From the NCBI RefSeq assembly GCF_001890385.1, contig NZ_CP018221.1:248001-312000 (forward strand): a stretch of DNA of 64,000 nucleotides, read 5' to 3'. The position numbers were made by a program, and so were the translations under genes. The notes below the pieces were generated by a model. It was given only the letters and a program-made list of their open reading frames with translations. It was not told the DNA's origin and did no database searches. Source of the stretch: Tardibacter chloracetimidivorans. GTDB lineage: Bacteria; Pseudomonadota; Alphaproteobacteria; Sphingomonadales; Sphingomonadaceae. Positions 42,544-51,265 of the stretch are shown piece after piece (the first letter of the stretch is position 1; each line of letters opens with the position of its first letter).

Positions 42544-42564
42544 GGCCGGGCGTCAGGCCCGGCC
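42544..42564 (-). terminator. Hairpin downstream of nrdA
   Basis: GGCCGGGC (42544-42551) pairs with GCCCGGCC (42557-42564) around a 5-base loop, 22 bp beyond the nrdA stop. There is no T-run on the minus strand, so a factor-independent role is unproven. The hairpin would separate nrdA transcription from the UbiA-HAD-GtrA unit. Confidence 0.5.
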
Positions 42565-42586
42565 TTCCAGCCGGCGCGAGGTCAGA

Positions 42587-44467
42587 TCACTGACACGCGA
42601 GACATTCGTCATAGTCCCTGGTCTCCACCTCGATCTGGCGGAGGTCGATCGTGTTGTCCGCCTCGACGCCGCCCGCGAATCCCGCGCGCTGGATGGATTT
42701 GGACCGCAGATAATAGAGCGACTTGATGCCCAGTTCCCACGCGCGGAAGTGGAGCATCAGCAGATCCCATTTCTCGACATCGGCGGGGATGAAGAGGTTG
42801 AGCGACTGCGCCTGGTCGATGAATGGGGAGCGGTCGCCCGCCAGTTCCAATATCCAGCGTTGGTCGATCTCGAAACTGGTCTTGAAGACGTCCTTTTCCT
42901 CCTGGGTCAGGAACTCGAGATGCTGGACCGAGCCGCCCTTCTCCAGGATGGAGTTCCACGTCTGCTCGCCGTTCTTGGCCTTGGCGACCAGCAGCTTTTC
43001 CAGATAGGGGTTGCGGACGACGAAGCTGCCCGACAGCGTCTTGTGCGTATAGACGTTGGCGGGGATCGGCTCGATGCAGGCGGAGGTGCCGCCGCAGATG
43101 ATCGAGATGGACGCGGTCGGCGCAATCGCCATCTTGCACGAGAAGCGTTCCATCACGCCCATGTCGGCCGCGTCCGGGCACGGGCCGCGCTCCTGCGCAA
43201 GCATCATCGAGGCTTCGTTCACCTTGGCGTTGATGTGCTTGAAGACCTTCAGGTTCCAGCTCTTGGCCATCGCGCTTTCAAAAGGGATGCCGCGCGCCTG
43301 GAGGAAGCTGTGGAAACCCATTACGCCAAGGCCGACCGAACGCTCACGCGACGCGCTGTATTTGGCGCGGGCCATCTCGTCGGGTGCACGGTCGATATAG
43401 TCCTGCAGCACATTGTCGAGGAAGCGCATGACATCCTCGATGAACTGCTTGTCGCCGTTCCACTGATCCCAGGTTTCAAGGTTGAGCGACGACAGGCAGC
43501 ACACGGCCGTGCGGTCGTTCCCCAGATGGTCGCGGCCAGTCGGCAGCGTGATTTCGGAACAAAGGTTCGATGTCGAGACCTTGAGCCCAAGCTCGCGGTG
43601 ATGCGTGGGCATCGTCGCGTTCACCTTGTCGATGAAGACGATATAGGGCTCGCCCGTCGCAAGCCGGGTTTCGACCAGCTTCTGGAACAGCGCGCGGGCA
43701 TCCACCTCGGCGCGCTTGGAACCATCCTTCGGCGACACCAGATCCCAGGTCGCGCCCTCGCGCACCGCTTCCATGAAGGCGTCGGTGATCAGCACGCCAT
43801 GATGCAGGTTCAGCGCCTTGCGGTTGAAGTCGCCGCTGGGCTTGCGGATTTCGAGGAACTCCTCGATTTCGGGATGCGAGACGTCGAGATAGCAGGCAGC
43901 CGAGCCGCGCCGCAGCGAGCCCTGGCTGATCGCAAGCGTGAGGCTGTCCATCACCCGCACGAAGGGAATGATGCCGCTGGTCTTGCCGTTGAGGCCGACC
44001 GGCTCGCCGATGCCCCGCACGCTGCCCCAATAGGTCCCGATGCCGCCGCCGCGCGAGGCGAGCCAGACATTCTCGTTCCAGGTGTTGACGATGCCTTCAA
44101 GGCTGTCGTCCACAGAATTGAGGTAGCAGGAAATCGGCAGGCCCCTGCCCGTGCCGCCGTTCGACAGCACCGGCGTCGCAGGCATGAACCAGAGCTTCGA
44201 GATATAGTCATAGACGCGCTGGGCGTGTTCGGCGTCATCGGCATAGGCGGCGGCGACGCGGGCGAAGATGTCCTGATAGCTTTCGCCCGGCAGCAGATAA
44301 CGGTCGTTCAGCGTTTCCCTGCCGAAATCCGTCAGCAGCGAGTCACGGTCACGATCCACCGTCACCGGAAAACGCGGCTCGTGTACGCGCCTGGATTCCG
44401 ATTCCGGGTTTTCGATAGTGGTTGGGCCGTCCGCCACGGTCATCTCGCTTCCGCCTGAAAAATCCAT
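42587..44467 (-). CDS. nrdA: Ribonucleoside-diphosphate reductase subunit alpha (short form)
   Basis: NrdA reduces ribonucleotides with a radical passed from NrdB. The 626-residue protein has WFMPATPVLSNGG, GGGIGTYWG, NLCSEI, LNLHHGVLITDAFM, PTASISIICGGTSACIEP and a C-terminal redox pair ECLACQ. It lacks the N-terminal ATP-cone domain (about 90 residues) found in many class I alpha subunits; the first 40 residues are unrelated and polar. Activity control by dATP through a cone is therefore not expected. GGGGAG lies 8 bases before ATG 44467. Confidence 0.95.
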   Translation of the reverse strand: MDFSGGSEMTVADGPTTIENPESESRRVHEPRFPVTVDRDRDSLLTDFGRETLNDRYLLPGESYQDIFARVAAAYADDAEHAQRVYDYISKLWFMPATPVLSNGGTGRGLPISCYLNSVDDSLEGIVNTWNENVWLASRGGGIGTYWGSVRGIGEPVGLNGKTSGIIPFVRVMDSLTLAISQGSLRRGSAACYLDVSHPEIEEFLEIRKPSGDFNRKALNLHHGVLITDAFMEAVREGATWDLVSPKDGSKRAEVDARALFQKLVETRLATGEPYIVFIDKVNATMPTHHRELGLKVSTSNLCSEITLPTGRDHLGNDRTAVCCLSSLNLETWDQWNGDKQFIEDVMRFLDNVLQDYIDRAPDEMARAKYSASRERSVGLGVMGFHSFLQARGIPFESAMAKSWNLKVFKHINAKVNEASMMLAQERGPCPDAADMGVMERFSCKMAIAPTASISIICGGTSACIEPIPANVYTHKTLSGSFVVRNPYLEKLLVAKAKNGEQTWNSILEKGGSVQHLEFLTQEEKDVFKTSFEIDQRWILELAGDRSPFIDQAQSLNLFIPADVEKWDLLMLHFRAWELGIKSLYYLRSKSIQRAGFAGGVEADNTIDLRQIEVETRDYDECLACQ

Positions 44468-44832
44468 GGTGCCAACTCCCCGGTTCTGCCGACGACACTT
44501 CCGTCGGCACCTTATTCCATCGCGCCGGAGGTGAGCCTAGCCTAGCACAGGACATCGTCCAGCGCACATTGGCTTCGCCCGGAGGTTATCCCCGTGTTCC
44601 ACAGCCTGTGCACCGTTCAGAGACAAGTCTCCTTATCCCGCAAGATAGGCATGCGGGCCGTCAAGCACAAGTTGTAGGGTCTTCCCCCTGTCCGACCGCT
44701 AGGGATAGTGCCACAGAAGATTTGGATTTCAAGCCGCTAAATGAACTTGACATACAAACCCGCCGTGGACGCCGCGTTGCGCACCCGCTAAAGCGCGCTT
44801 CAAAAGCGATACGGCAAGGTTTGGAGACAGGC
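44468..44832. promoter_or_regulatory. 365-bp divergent promoter region between nrdA and fumarase
   Basis: No gene fits here, although the frame of the fumarase gene stays open through it without homology. On the minus strand TGGACG and TAGGCT (about 44557-44530) spaced 16 bases apart could serve nrdA. A repeated CTAGGCTAGG stretch is visible there. No NrdR box with the CACAA-N6-TTGTG arms was found. Confidence 0.3.
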
Positions 44833-46356
44833 GTGACGACGATCCGGCAGGACGATGTGATCGCATCCGTAGCGGATGCTCTGCAGTACATCAGCTATTA
44901 TCACCCGATGGACTATATCCGTGCGCTGGGCGCGGCCTATGACGCCGAACAAGGCCCCGCCGCCAAGGACGCGATCGCTCAGATCCTCACCAACAGCCGC
45001 ATGTGCGCCGAGGGTCACCGACCGATCTGTCAGGACACCGGAATCGTCACTGTCTTTGTAGAGGTCGGCATGGATGTGCGCTGGGATGGCGCGACCATGG
45101 GTCTTGAGGACATGATCAACGAAGGCGTCCGCCAGGCCTATATGCATCCGGAAAATCGGCTGCGCGCCTCGATCGTCGCCGACCCGGCATTCAGCCGCAC
45201 GAACACGAAGGACAACACGCCGGCCGTCATCCACACGCGCGTCGTGCCGGGCGACAGGCTGGACATCACCGTGGCGGCCAAGGGCGGCGGGTCGGAGAAC
45301 AAGACCAAGTTCGCAATGCTGAACCCCAGCGATTCGATTGTCGACTGGGTGCTGGAGATGGTGCCGAAGATGGGCGCGGGCTGGTGCCCGCCCGGAATGC
45401 TCGGCATCGGCATCGGCGGCACGGCGGAAAAGGCGATGGTCATGGCCAAGGAATCGCTGATGGAGCCGATCGACATGGCCCAGCTTCTTCAGCGCGGGCC
45501 GCAGACCGACATCGAGAAGCTGCGCGTCGAGATTTATGAGAAAGTCAACGCGCTCGGCATCGGCGCGCAGGGCCTTGGCGGGCTTTCGACCATCCTTGAT
45601 GTGAAAATCTATGATGCGCCCACCCATGCGGCGTCGAAGCCGGTGGCGATGATCCCCAATTGCGCCGCAACCCGCCACGCCCATTTCGTGCTGGACGGTT
45701 CAGGCCCCGCCTATCTGGAACAGCCGAACCTCGCCGAATGGCCGGATGTGAACTGGACTCCGGACAAGGCGGCGAAGCGCGTCAACCTCGACACGCTGAC
45801 GAAAGAGGAAGTCGCGAGCTGGCAGCCCGGCGACCGCATTCTGCTCAACGGCAAGATGCTGACCGGCCGGGATGCCGCCCACAAGCGCATTCAGGATATG
45901 CTGTCACGCGGTGAAGAGCTGCCGGTAAGCTTTAGAAATCGCGTTATCTATTATGTCGGTCCCGTCGATCCCGTGGGCGATGAGGTGGTCGGCCCGGCCG
46001 GCCCAACCACCGCCACTCGCATGGACAAGTTCACCGACATGATGCTGGAGCAGACCGGCCTCATCGCGATGGTCGGCAAGGCCGAGCGCGGACCGGTCGC
46101 GATCGAGGCGATCAGGAAGCACAAGGCCGCCTATCTGATGGCGGTGGGTGGTGCTGCCTATCTGGTCGCGCGCGCGATCAAGGGCGCAAAGGTGCTGGGG
46201 TTTGAAGACCTGGGCATGGAAGCCATCTACGAGTTCGAGGTGCAGGACATGCCGGTGACCGTGGCCGTCGATGCGACCGGCGAAAGCGTTCACCAGACGG
46301 CCCCGCTCGTCTGGAAAGAGAAGATTCGGAAGGCAAGGGAAGCGGCGCTTGCTTGA
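44833..46356 (+). CDS. Class I fumarate hydratase (iron-sulfur type)
   Basis: The 507-residue enzyme interconverts fumarate and malate in the TCA cycle using a [4Fe-4S] cluster. Cluster-type cysteines and motifs are LTNSRMCAEGHRPICQDTGIVTVFVEVG, KGGGSENKTKFAMLNPSDS, GWCPPGMLGIGIGGTAEKAM, and VIYYVGPVDPVGDEVVGPAGPTTATRMDKFT. Length and content are FumA/FumB-like (both alpha and beta domains fused). The start is GTG 44833 (then TTIRQDD), with GGAG 6 bases before it. Confidence 0.94.
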   Translation: MTTIRQDDVIASVADALQYISYYHPMDYIRALGAAYDAEQGPAAKDAIAQILTNSRMCAEGHRPICQDTGIVTVFVEVGMDVRWDGATMGLEDMINEGVRQAYMHPENRLRASIVADPAFSRTNTKDNTPAVIHTRVVPGDRLDITVAAKGGGSENKTKFAMLNPSDSIVDWVLEMVPKMGAGWCPPGMLGIGIGGTAEKAMVMAKESLMEPIDMAQLLQRGPQTDIEKLRVEIYEKVNALGIGAQGLGGLSTILDVKIYDAPTHAASKPVAMIPNCAATRHAHFVLDGSGPAYLEQPNLAEWPDVNWTPDKAAKRVNLDTLTKEEVASWQPGDRILLNGKMLTGRDAAHKRIQDMLSRGEELPVSFRNRVIYYVGPVDPVGDEVVGPAGPTTATRMDKFTDMMLEQTGLIAMVGKAERGPVAIEAIRKHKAAYLMAVGGAAYLVARAIKGAKVLGFEDLGMEAIYEFEVQDMPVTVAVDATGESVHQTAPLVWKEKIRKAREAALA

Positions 46357-46386
46357 TGTCTGACTTAAGAAAAGGATCATTGAACA

Positions 46387-47028
46387 ATGACCGAACTGAC
46401 GCTTCACTTTTACCCGGGTGCCTGCTCGCGCGCGACAATGATCTTGCTTGAGGAAGCGGTCGCGGAATACGCCACGCATTTTGTCGATCTGATGCAGGGG
46501 GCGCAGAAAACGCCCGAATATCTTGCGGTGAATCCTAAGGGAAAGGTGCCGACGCTAGTAGTGGACGGGCGTCCCCTGACCGAGAATGTCGCGATCATAA
46601 GCTGGCTGAACAAGGTTTTCCCCGAGGCGAGGCTGCTGCCCGGGGGCGAAGCGCTCGACGAAGCCAAGGTGCTGTCGGATCTCGCCTGGGTGGGCTCGAC
46701 GGTGCACATCGATTTCCGCCGCTGCCGGATGCCGCGCTATTTCATTGACGGCGAGGAAAAGCAGGACGAGGTGCGCGCGCTGGGGTTGAAGTCGCTTGCC
46801 GCAGATTTCGGACTGGCCGACGCCCGGCTCGCGGAGCGGCCGTTCTGGCATGGTGATTGGTCGGCGATGGATGCCTATCTGTTCTGGGTGTGGCGCGGCG
46901 CGATTGAACTGCCCGGCTTCGACGCCATGGGTTTCCGGAACATGGCGGCATGGGCGGAACGGGTCGAGGCGCGGCCCGCGACGCAACGGGGGTTGGCTCG
47001 CGAGAAGGCCGACAGTACGAGGGGATGA
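46387..47028 (+). CDS. Glutathione S-transferase, beta-like
   Basis: The 213-residue protein has a thioredoxin-like N-terminal domain: LTLHFYPGACSRATMILLEE, with Cys13 in the position of the beta-class catalytic cysteine, and NPKGKVPTLVVDGRPLTENVAIISWL (cis-proline and Glu-Asn substrate motif). An all-helical C-terminal domain follows. It should conjugate glutathione to electrophiles or act as a reductase. AAGGA precedes the start. It is joined to the next gene by an ATGA overlap. Confidence 0.88.
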   Translation: MTELTLHFYPGACSRATMILLEEAVAEYATHFVDLMQGAQKTPEYLAVNPKGKVPTLVVDGRPLTENVAIISWLNKVFPEARLLPGGEALDEAKVLSDLAWVGSTVHIDFRRCRMPRYFIDGEEKQDEVRALGLKSLAADFGLADARLAERPFWHGDWSAMDAYLFWVWRGAIELPGFDAMGFRNMAAWAERVEARPATQRGLAREKADSTRG

Positions 47029-48161
47029 CCACGACCGTCCCGATTAGCACGCAGAGCCGCCTGGCAAAGAGGCTGGGCGGCGCACTGGTCGCCCTGCTCG
47101 CGCTGCTGCTCTGGCTGCCGCCTGCGCTGCCGGGCTTTCTGGACAATGTCTATTATCGCGGGCCGATCTCGGAGCATTTCGACGGCGACCGCTTCTTCAA
47201 CCCCGATGGCCAGTTCGGCACCGGAGGCAGCAAGCGGCCAAGCCTGGGCCGGATCGTCTCCTTCATGCTGGGACGCGAGCGCGCCGTCTGGCCGGAGCAT
47301 ATTCCGGTGTCGCCCACGGTCCCCGCCCGCCACATCGAAGGGCCGCAGATGGTCGCCACATGGGTGGGCCATGCGACGGTGCTGGTGCAGACCCAGGGCC
47401 TCAACATATTGACCGACCCGATCTGGTCGGAACGCGCCTCTCCCTTCACCTTCACGGGACCGAAACGGGTGCGCGCGCCAGGCGTGAAGTTCGATGATCT
47501 GCCGAAGATCGACATCGTGCTCCTCAGCCACAATCATTACGATCACATGGATATGCCTACGCTCAAGCGGCTGTGGGAGCGCGACCGGCCGCTGATCGTC
47601 ACCGGCCTTGGCAATGATACCCTTCTCGCCCGCAACGGCATTCCTTCGGTGGTCAGGGACTGGGGCGGACGGGTGCCGGTCAAGCCCGGCGTGGAGGTGA
47701 TCGTCGAGCGCGTCCATCATTGGGGATCGCGCTGGATGAGCGACCGCAACCGGGCGCTCTGGTCCGGATTCACTGTCACGCTTCCGGGCGGCAATCTGTT
47801 CTTCACCGGCGACACCGGCTGGGGCGATGGAAGCTGGGTGACTGAAGCCGCCCAGCGGGGGCGGCCACGGCTGGCGCTGATCGCAGTCGGTGCCTTCCGC
47901 CCGCGCGAGCTGATGAGCGGCAACCATATCGGCCCGGAAGAAGCGGTGGACGTGTTCAAGGCGCTTGGCGCGGAAAGCGCCATCGGCGTCCATTGGGGCA
48001 CGTTCCAGCTTTCAAGCGAGGCGGTGAACGAGCCGCGCGAGGTGCTGGATGAAGTCCTGAAGCGCGAAAGGATAGAGCCGCGGCGCTTTCAGGCGCTGGA
48101 GCCGGGACAGAGCCTCAACGTGCCTGCCTCGACCGCCATGCCCTCGCTGCTCGGGCTTTGA
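47025..48161 (+). CDS. Membrane-anchored MBL-fold hydrolase (NAPE-PLD/UlaG-like)
   Basis: The 378-residue protein has one N-terminal membrane anchor (RLGGALVALLALLLWLPPALPG), then an MBL domain with WVGHATVLVQTQGLNILTDPIWSERASPF, metal site LSHNHYDHMD and GDTGWGD. The pattern belongs to the UlaG/NAPE-phospholipase D-like branch; the bacterial substrates are unknown, with phospholipids or lipid-linked compounds possible. The start ATG overlaps the GST stop by 4 bp. It ends in a strong hairpin at 48163. Confidence 0.85.
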   Translation: MTTTVPISTQSRLAKRLGGALVALLALLLWLPPALPGFLDNVYYRGPISEHFDGDRFFNPDGQFGTGGSKRPSLGRIVSFMLGRERAVWPEHIPVSPTVPARHIEGPQMVATWVGHATVLVQTQGLNILTDPIWSERASPFTFTGPKRVRAPGVKFDDLPKIDIVLLSHNHYDHMDMPTLKRLWERDRPLIVTGLGNDTLLARNGIPSVVRDWGGRVPVKPGVEVIVERVHHWGSRWMSDRNRALWSGFTVTLPGGNLFFTGDTGWGDGSWVTEAAQRGRPRLALIAVGAFRPRELMSGNHIGPEEAVDVFKALGAESAIGVHWGTFQLSSEAVNEPREVLDEVLKRERIEPRRFQALEPGQSLNVPASTAMPSLLGL

Positions 48162-48162
48162 A

Positions 48163-48183
48163 CCGCCGGTCCCCGACCGGCGG
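48163..48183. terminator. Bidirectional hairpin between convergent MBL gene and pyrG
   Basis: CCGCCGGTC (48163-48171) pairs perfectly with GACCGGCGG (48175-48183) over 9 bp with a 3-base loop. It begins 1 bp after the plus-strand stop and lies 16 bp beyond the pyrG stop (48200) on the minus strand. No T-run follows either side. Confidence 0.6.
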
Positions 48184-48199
48184 ACCAATAGCGAGAGAC

Positions 48200-49828
48200 T
48201 CAGACCAGCCGGCTCTGCTTCACCGCCGCTTCGATGAAGCTGGCGAACAGCGGGTGCGGGTCAAACGGCTTTGATTTCAGCTCAGGGTGGAACTGCACGC
48301 CGACAAACCACGGATGATCGGGCCGCTCGACGATTTCGGGCAGCGATCCGTCGGGCGACATGCCCGCAAAGACCAGCCCGTCCTTTTCCAGCGGTTCGCG
48401 GTAGTGGATGTTCACCTCATAGCGGTGGCGATGCCGCTCGCTGATCTCGCTTGCCCCATAGATGGCGGCCGAATGGCTGTTGCCTGAAAGCCTTGCCGGA
48501 AACGCACCCAGCCGCATGGTGCCGCCCAGGTCGCCGCCCTCGGCCCTGATCTCGCGCCCGCGCGGCGAATCCCATTCGGTGATGAGGCCGACGACAGGTT
48601 CGGTCGTCGGGCCGAACTCGGTGGTCGAGGCCTTGTCGATTCCGGTACTGCGCGCGCTTTCGATGCAGGCCATCTGCATTCCAAGGCAAATGCCGAAGAA
48701 CGGCACCTTCTTCTTGCGGGCGAAGCTGACGCTGGCGATCTTGCCTTCCGACCCGCGTTCGCCAAAGCCGCCGGGCACCAGGATGCCGTGCATCGGCTCA
48801 AGTTGCTGGGCGACGTCCTCGCCCTGTTCGAACATCTCGGCGTCGAGCCATTTGATATTGACGGTGACGCGGTTGGCGATGCCGCCATGGACCAGCGCCT
48901 CCTGCAGCGATTTATAGGCGTCCTTCAGACCGGTGTATTTACCGACCACGCCGATCGTCACTTCCCCTTCGGGATGATCGAGCCGCTCCATGATCTCTTC
49001 CCAGCGCTGAAGCACGGGCGGCGGCGCGTCCTTGATGCCGAAGGCGGCAAGCACCTGATCGTCCAGCCCCTCGGCGTGATATTGCAGCGGCACGCCATAG
49101 ATGCTGCTTGCGTCCAGCGCGGGGATAACCGCTTCCTTGGAGACGTTGCAGAACAGCGCGATCTTCGCCCGCTCGCTGTCGGGCAGCGGCTGCTCGCACC
49201 GGCAGACCAGCACATCGGGCTGGATGCCGAGCGAGGTCAGGTCGCGCACCGAATGCTGGGTGGGCTTGGTCTTGAGTTCGCCCGCCGCCGCGATGAACGG
49301 CACCAGCGTGACGTGGATGAATACGGCGTTCTCGCGCCCGACATCGTTCCTGAGCTGGCGGATCGCCTCCATGAAGGGAAGGCTTTCGATGTCGCCGACG
49401 GTGCCGCCGATCTCGCACAGCACGAAGTCTAGGCCGTCGGTATCGGCGCGGGCGAAGTTCTTGATGGCGTCGGTCACATGCGGAATGACCTGCACGGTCG
49501 CGCCCAGATAATCGCCGCGCCGTTCCTTGGCGATGATCTCCTGATAGATGCGTCCTGAAGTGACATTGTCCGACTGGCGTGACGGAACGCCGGTGAAGCG
49601 CTCATAATGGCCCAGGTCCAGGTCCGTCTCCGCCCCGTCGTCGGTGACGTACACCTCGCCGTGCTGATAGGGCGACATGGTGCCCGGATCGACGTTCAGA
49701 TAGGGATCGAACTTGCGGATTCGAACGCGATAGCCCCTCGCCTGCAGCAGAGCCGCGAGGCTTGCCGCCATAAGACCTTTGCCAAGCGATGAGACCACGC
49801 CGCCGGTGATGAATATGAACCGCGCCAT
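48200..49828 (-). CDS. pyrG: CTP synthase
   Basis: PyrG converts UTP to CTP using glutamine. The 542-residue enzyme has the N-terminal amidoligase ([56 protein letters not shown]) and a C-terminal class I glutaminase domain with nucleophile motif FFGICLGMQ and the histidine/glutamate in VQFHPE. Length is standard. It is the next gene on the strand after secG, with a hairpin between. Confidence 0.97.
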   Translation of the reverse strand: MARFIFITGGVVSSLGKGLMAASLAALLQARGYRVRIRKFDPYLNVDPGTMSPYQHGEVYVTDDGAETDLDLGHYERFTGVPSRQSDNVTSGRIYQEIIAKERRGDYLGATVQVIPHVTDAIKNFARADTDGLDFVLCEIGGTVGDIESLPFMEAIRQLRNDVGRENAVFIHVTLVPFIAAAGELKTKPTQHSVRDLTSLGIQPDVLVCRCEQPLPDSERAKIALFCNVSKEAVIPALDASSIYGVPLQYHAEGLDDQVLAAFGIKDAPPPVLQRWEEIMERLDHPEGEVTIGVVGKYTGLKDAYKSLQEALVHGGIANRVTVNIKWLDAEMFEQGEDVAQQLEPMHGILVPGGFGERGSEGKIASVSFARKKKVPFFGICLGMQMACIESARSTGIDKASTTEFGPTTEPVVGLITEWDSPRGREIRAEGGDLGGTMRLGAFPARLSGNSHSAAIYGASEISERHRHRYEVNIHYREPLEKDGLVFAGMSPDGSLPEIVERPDHPWFVGVQFHPELKSKPFDPHPLFASFIEAAVKQSRLV

Positions 49829-49854
49829 GGGAGAATGGGTCTAGCCTATTGGAT

Positions 49855-49879
49855 CGCGAGTCGGAAACCCCGACTTGCG
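49855..49879 (-). terminator. Hairpin between secG and pyrG
   Basis: CGCGAGTCGG (49855-49864) pairs with CCGACTTGCG (49870-49879) over 10 bp with one G-T pair and a 5-base loop. It lies 40 bp after the secG stop and 27 bp before the pyrG start on the minus strand. No T-run follows. It could end secG transcription or shape the pyrG leader. Confidence 0.45.
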
Positions 49880-49918
49880 GCGATGAACGATTTAGTTGGG
49901 GATAAGCCTGGTTAACGC

Positions 49919-50314
49919 TTATTCCGCGAGCGGAACGGGGCTGTCCTGCGGGGCCGGCGCGGCTTCATCGGCGGTTGCGGGCGAGGTCACGCTCGTGTCG
50001 CCGCCATCGGTCACCGGTACGGGCGGAAGCTGGCTCGGCACGGGCGCTGCCGGAGCAGTCAACGATGTGTCGATCTGGCGCGGGTTGCGGTCGACGCTTG
50101 CAAGCACCGCCAGCCCAATGCTGTTCAGCACGAAGAGAGCGCCCAGAACTGCGGTGGTGCGGGTGAGGAAATCCCCCGCGCCGCGCGCGCTCATCAGGCC
50201 GCTGGCGCTCCCGCCACCGCTCAGCCCGCCGCCTTCGGAACGCTGCATGAGGATGACGCCCACCAGCGCGGCGGCGATGAGAATCTGGATGACGAGCAGG
50301 AGCGTGTGAAACAT
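49919..50314 (-). CDS. secG: Preprotein translocase subunit SecG
   Basis: SecG is the accessory membrane subunit of the SecYEG translocon. The 131-residue protein has two membrane helices (LLLVIQILIAAALVGVILMQ and TAVLGALFVLNSIGLAVLASV) flanking the conserved glycine-rich loop RSEGGGLSGGGSASGLMSARGAGDFLTR. A proline/alanine-rich tail of about 50 residues follows, as usual in alphaproteobacteria. It is cotranscribed with tpiA upstream (31-bp gap). Confidence 0.94.
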   Translation of the reverse strand: MFHTLLLVIQILIAAALVGVILMQRSEGGGLSGGGSASGLMSARGAGDFLTRTTAVLGALFVLNSIGLAVLASVDRNPRQIDTSLTAPAAPVPSQLPPVPVTDGGDTSVTSPATADEAAPAPQDSPVPLAE

Positions 50315-50345
50315 CGGTTCGATAATCCGTAAAGCCAGCCGCTCT

Positions 50346-51104
50346 CTAGGCCGACTGTTTGCTCAAGGCAACCGCCGCCTCGATGATCGGCACGAACTGG
50401 GCGGCCGTGAGGCTGGCCCCGCCGACAAGCGCGCCGTCGACGTCAGCGACCCCCAGCAGTTCGATCGCGTTCTCGCCCTTGACCGAGCCGCCGTAGAGGA
50501 TGCGCACCTTGGCGCCTTCATCGCCCAGCAGCGCGCCCAGGCGCTTGCGGATGAAGCCGTGGACCTCGGCGACATCGGCCACCGAAGGCGTTCGGCCGGT
50601 GCCGATGGCCCAGACCGGCTCATAGGCGATGACGAGCGTCGCGCCCGTGCCGACGGGCGGGACGGAGCCGTCAAGCTGGCCGCCCACCACGTCCAGCGTC
50701 TTTCCGGAGTCGCGTTCCGCTTCCGTCTCGCCGACGCAGACGATGGCTGTCAGGCCGTGGCGGATCGCGGCTTCGGCCTTGGCGCGCACCTCTTCGCTGG
50801 TTTCATGCTGGTCGGCGCGGCGCTCGCTGTGGCCGACGATGACGAGCCGCGCGCCCGCTTCCTTCAGCATCGGCGCGGAGACGCAGCCGGTATGCGCGCC
50901 CTTGTCCGCCGCGTGGCAATCCTGTGCGCCGATGGGCAGCGCCCCTGCCCGCGCAACCGCCCGCTCGATGAGCGTGAAGGGCGGACAGATCGCGGCGTCG
51001 ATCACAGGGCTCGCGACCGCGGACGCGGCGATGGCATCCAGCTCGGCAAGCGCCGCATGGCTGCCGTTCATCTTCCAGTTTCCCGCCACCAGCATGCGCC
51101 GCAT
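50346..51104 (-). CDS. tpiA: Triosephosphate isomerase
   Basis: TpiA interconverts dihydroxyacetone phosphate and glyceraldehyde 3-phosphate. The 252-residue TIM barrel has [10 protein letters not shown] (catalytic Lys), IVGHSERR (catalytic His), and [11 protein letters not shown] (catalytic Glu), plus [11 protein letters not shown] at the phosphate site. I chose ATG 51104 with GGGAGA 6 bases before it; a second ATG 9 bp later is possible. It lies divergent from ppiD. Confidence 0.97.
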   Translation of the reverse strand: MRRMLVAGNWKMNGSHAALAELDAIAASAVASPVIDAAICPPFTLIERAVARAGALPIGAQDCHAADKGAHTGCVSAPMLKEAGARLVIVGHSERRADQHETSEEVRAKAEAAIRHGLTAIVCVGETEAERDSGKTLDVVGGQLDGSVPPVGTGATLVIAYEPVWAIGTGRTPSVADVAEVHGFIRKRLGALLGDEGAKVRILYGGSVKGENAIELLGVADVDGALVGGASLTAAQFVPIIEAAVALSKQSA

Positions 51105-51265
51105 TTCACGTCTCCCGTCACCTGTCGGCGAGGGCAGTAGCAAAGCTTTGCGAAGATAAAAAGCGGGCGCGCGTCCGGCTTTCCGCGCTTGCGGCTCTGG
51201 TGGCCCGCTTCTATGGTCCGCGCCCGGATGCGTTGCGTCCGCCAGATTTGAGGTATGCGTCAGAG

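Noticed and set aside
42749-44458. Long plus-strand ORF opposite nrdA (569 codons)
   Set aside because: It is a shadow of nrdA. NrdA motifs and codon pattern are on the minus strand, and the plus-strand product has no known domain.
44580-44690. NrdR box before nrdA (CACAG/TGTG and ACAAGTTGT patches)
   Set aside because: The arms are odd-length or wrongly spaced for the 16-bp NrdR consensus.
44467-44832. N-terminal extension of the fumarase
   Set aside because: The frame is open for about 120 codons before GTG 44833, but class I fumarases begin at the TTIR(E/Q)DD segment and the extra sequence looks like promoter DNA. GGAG precedes the GTG.
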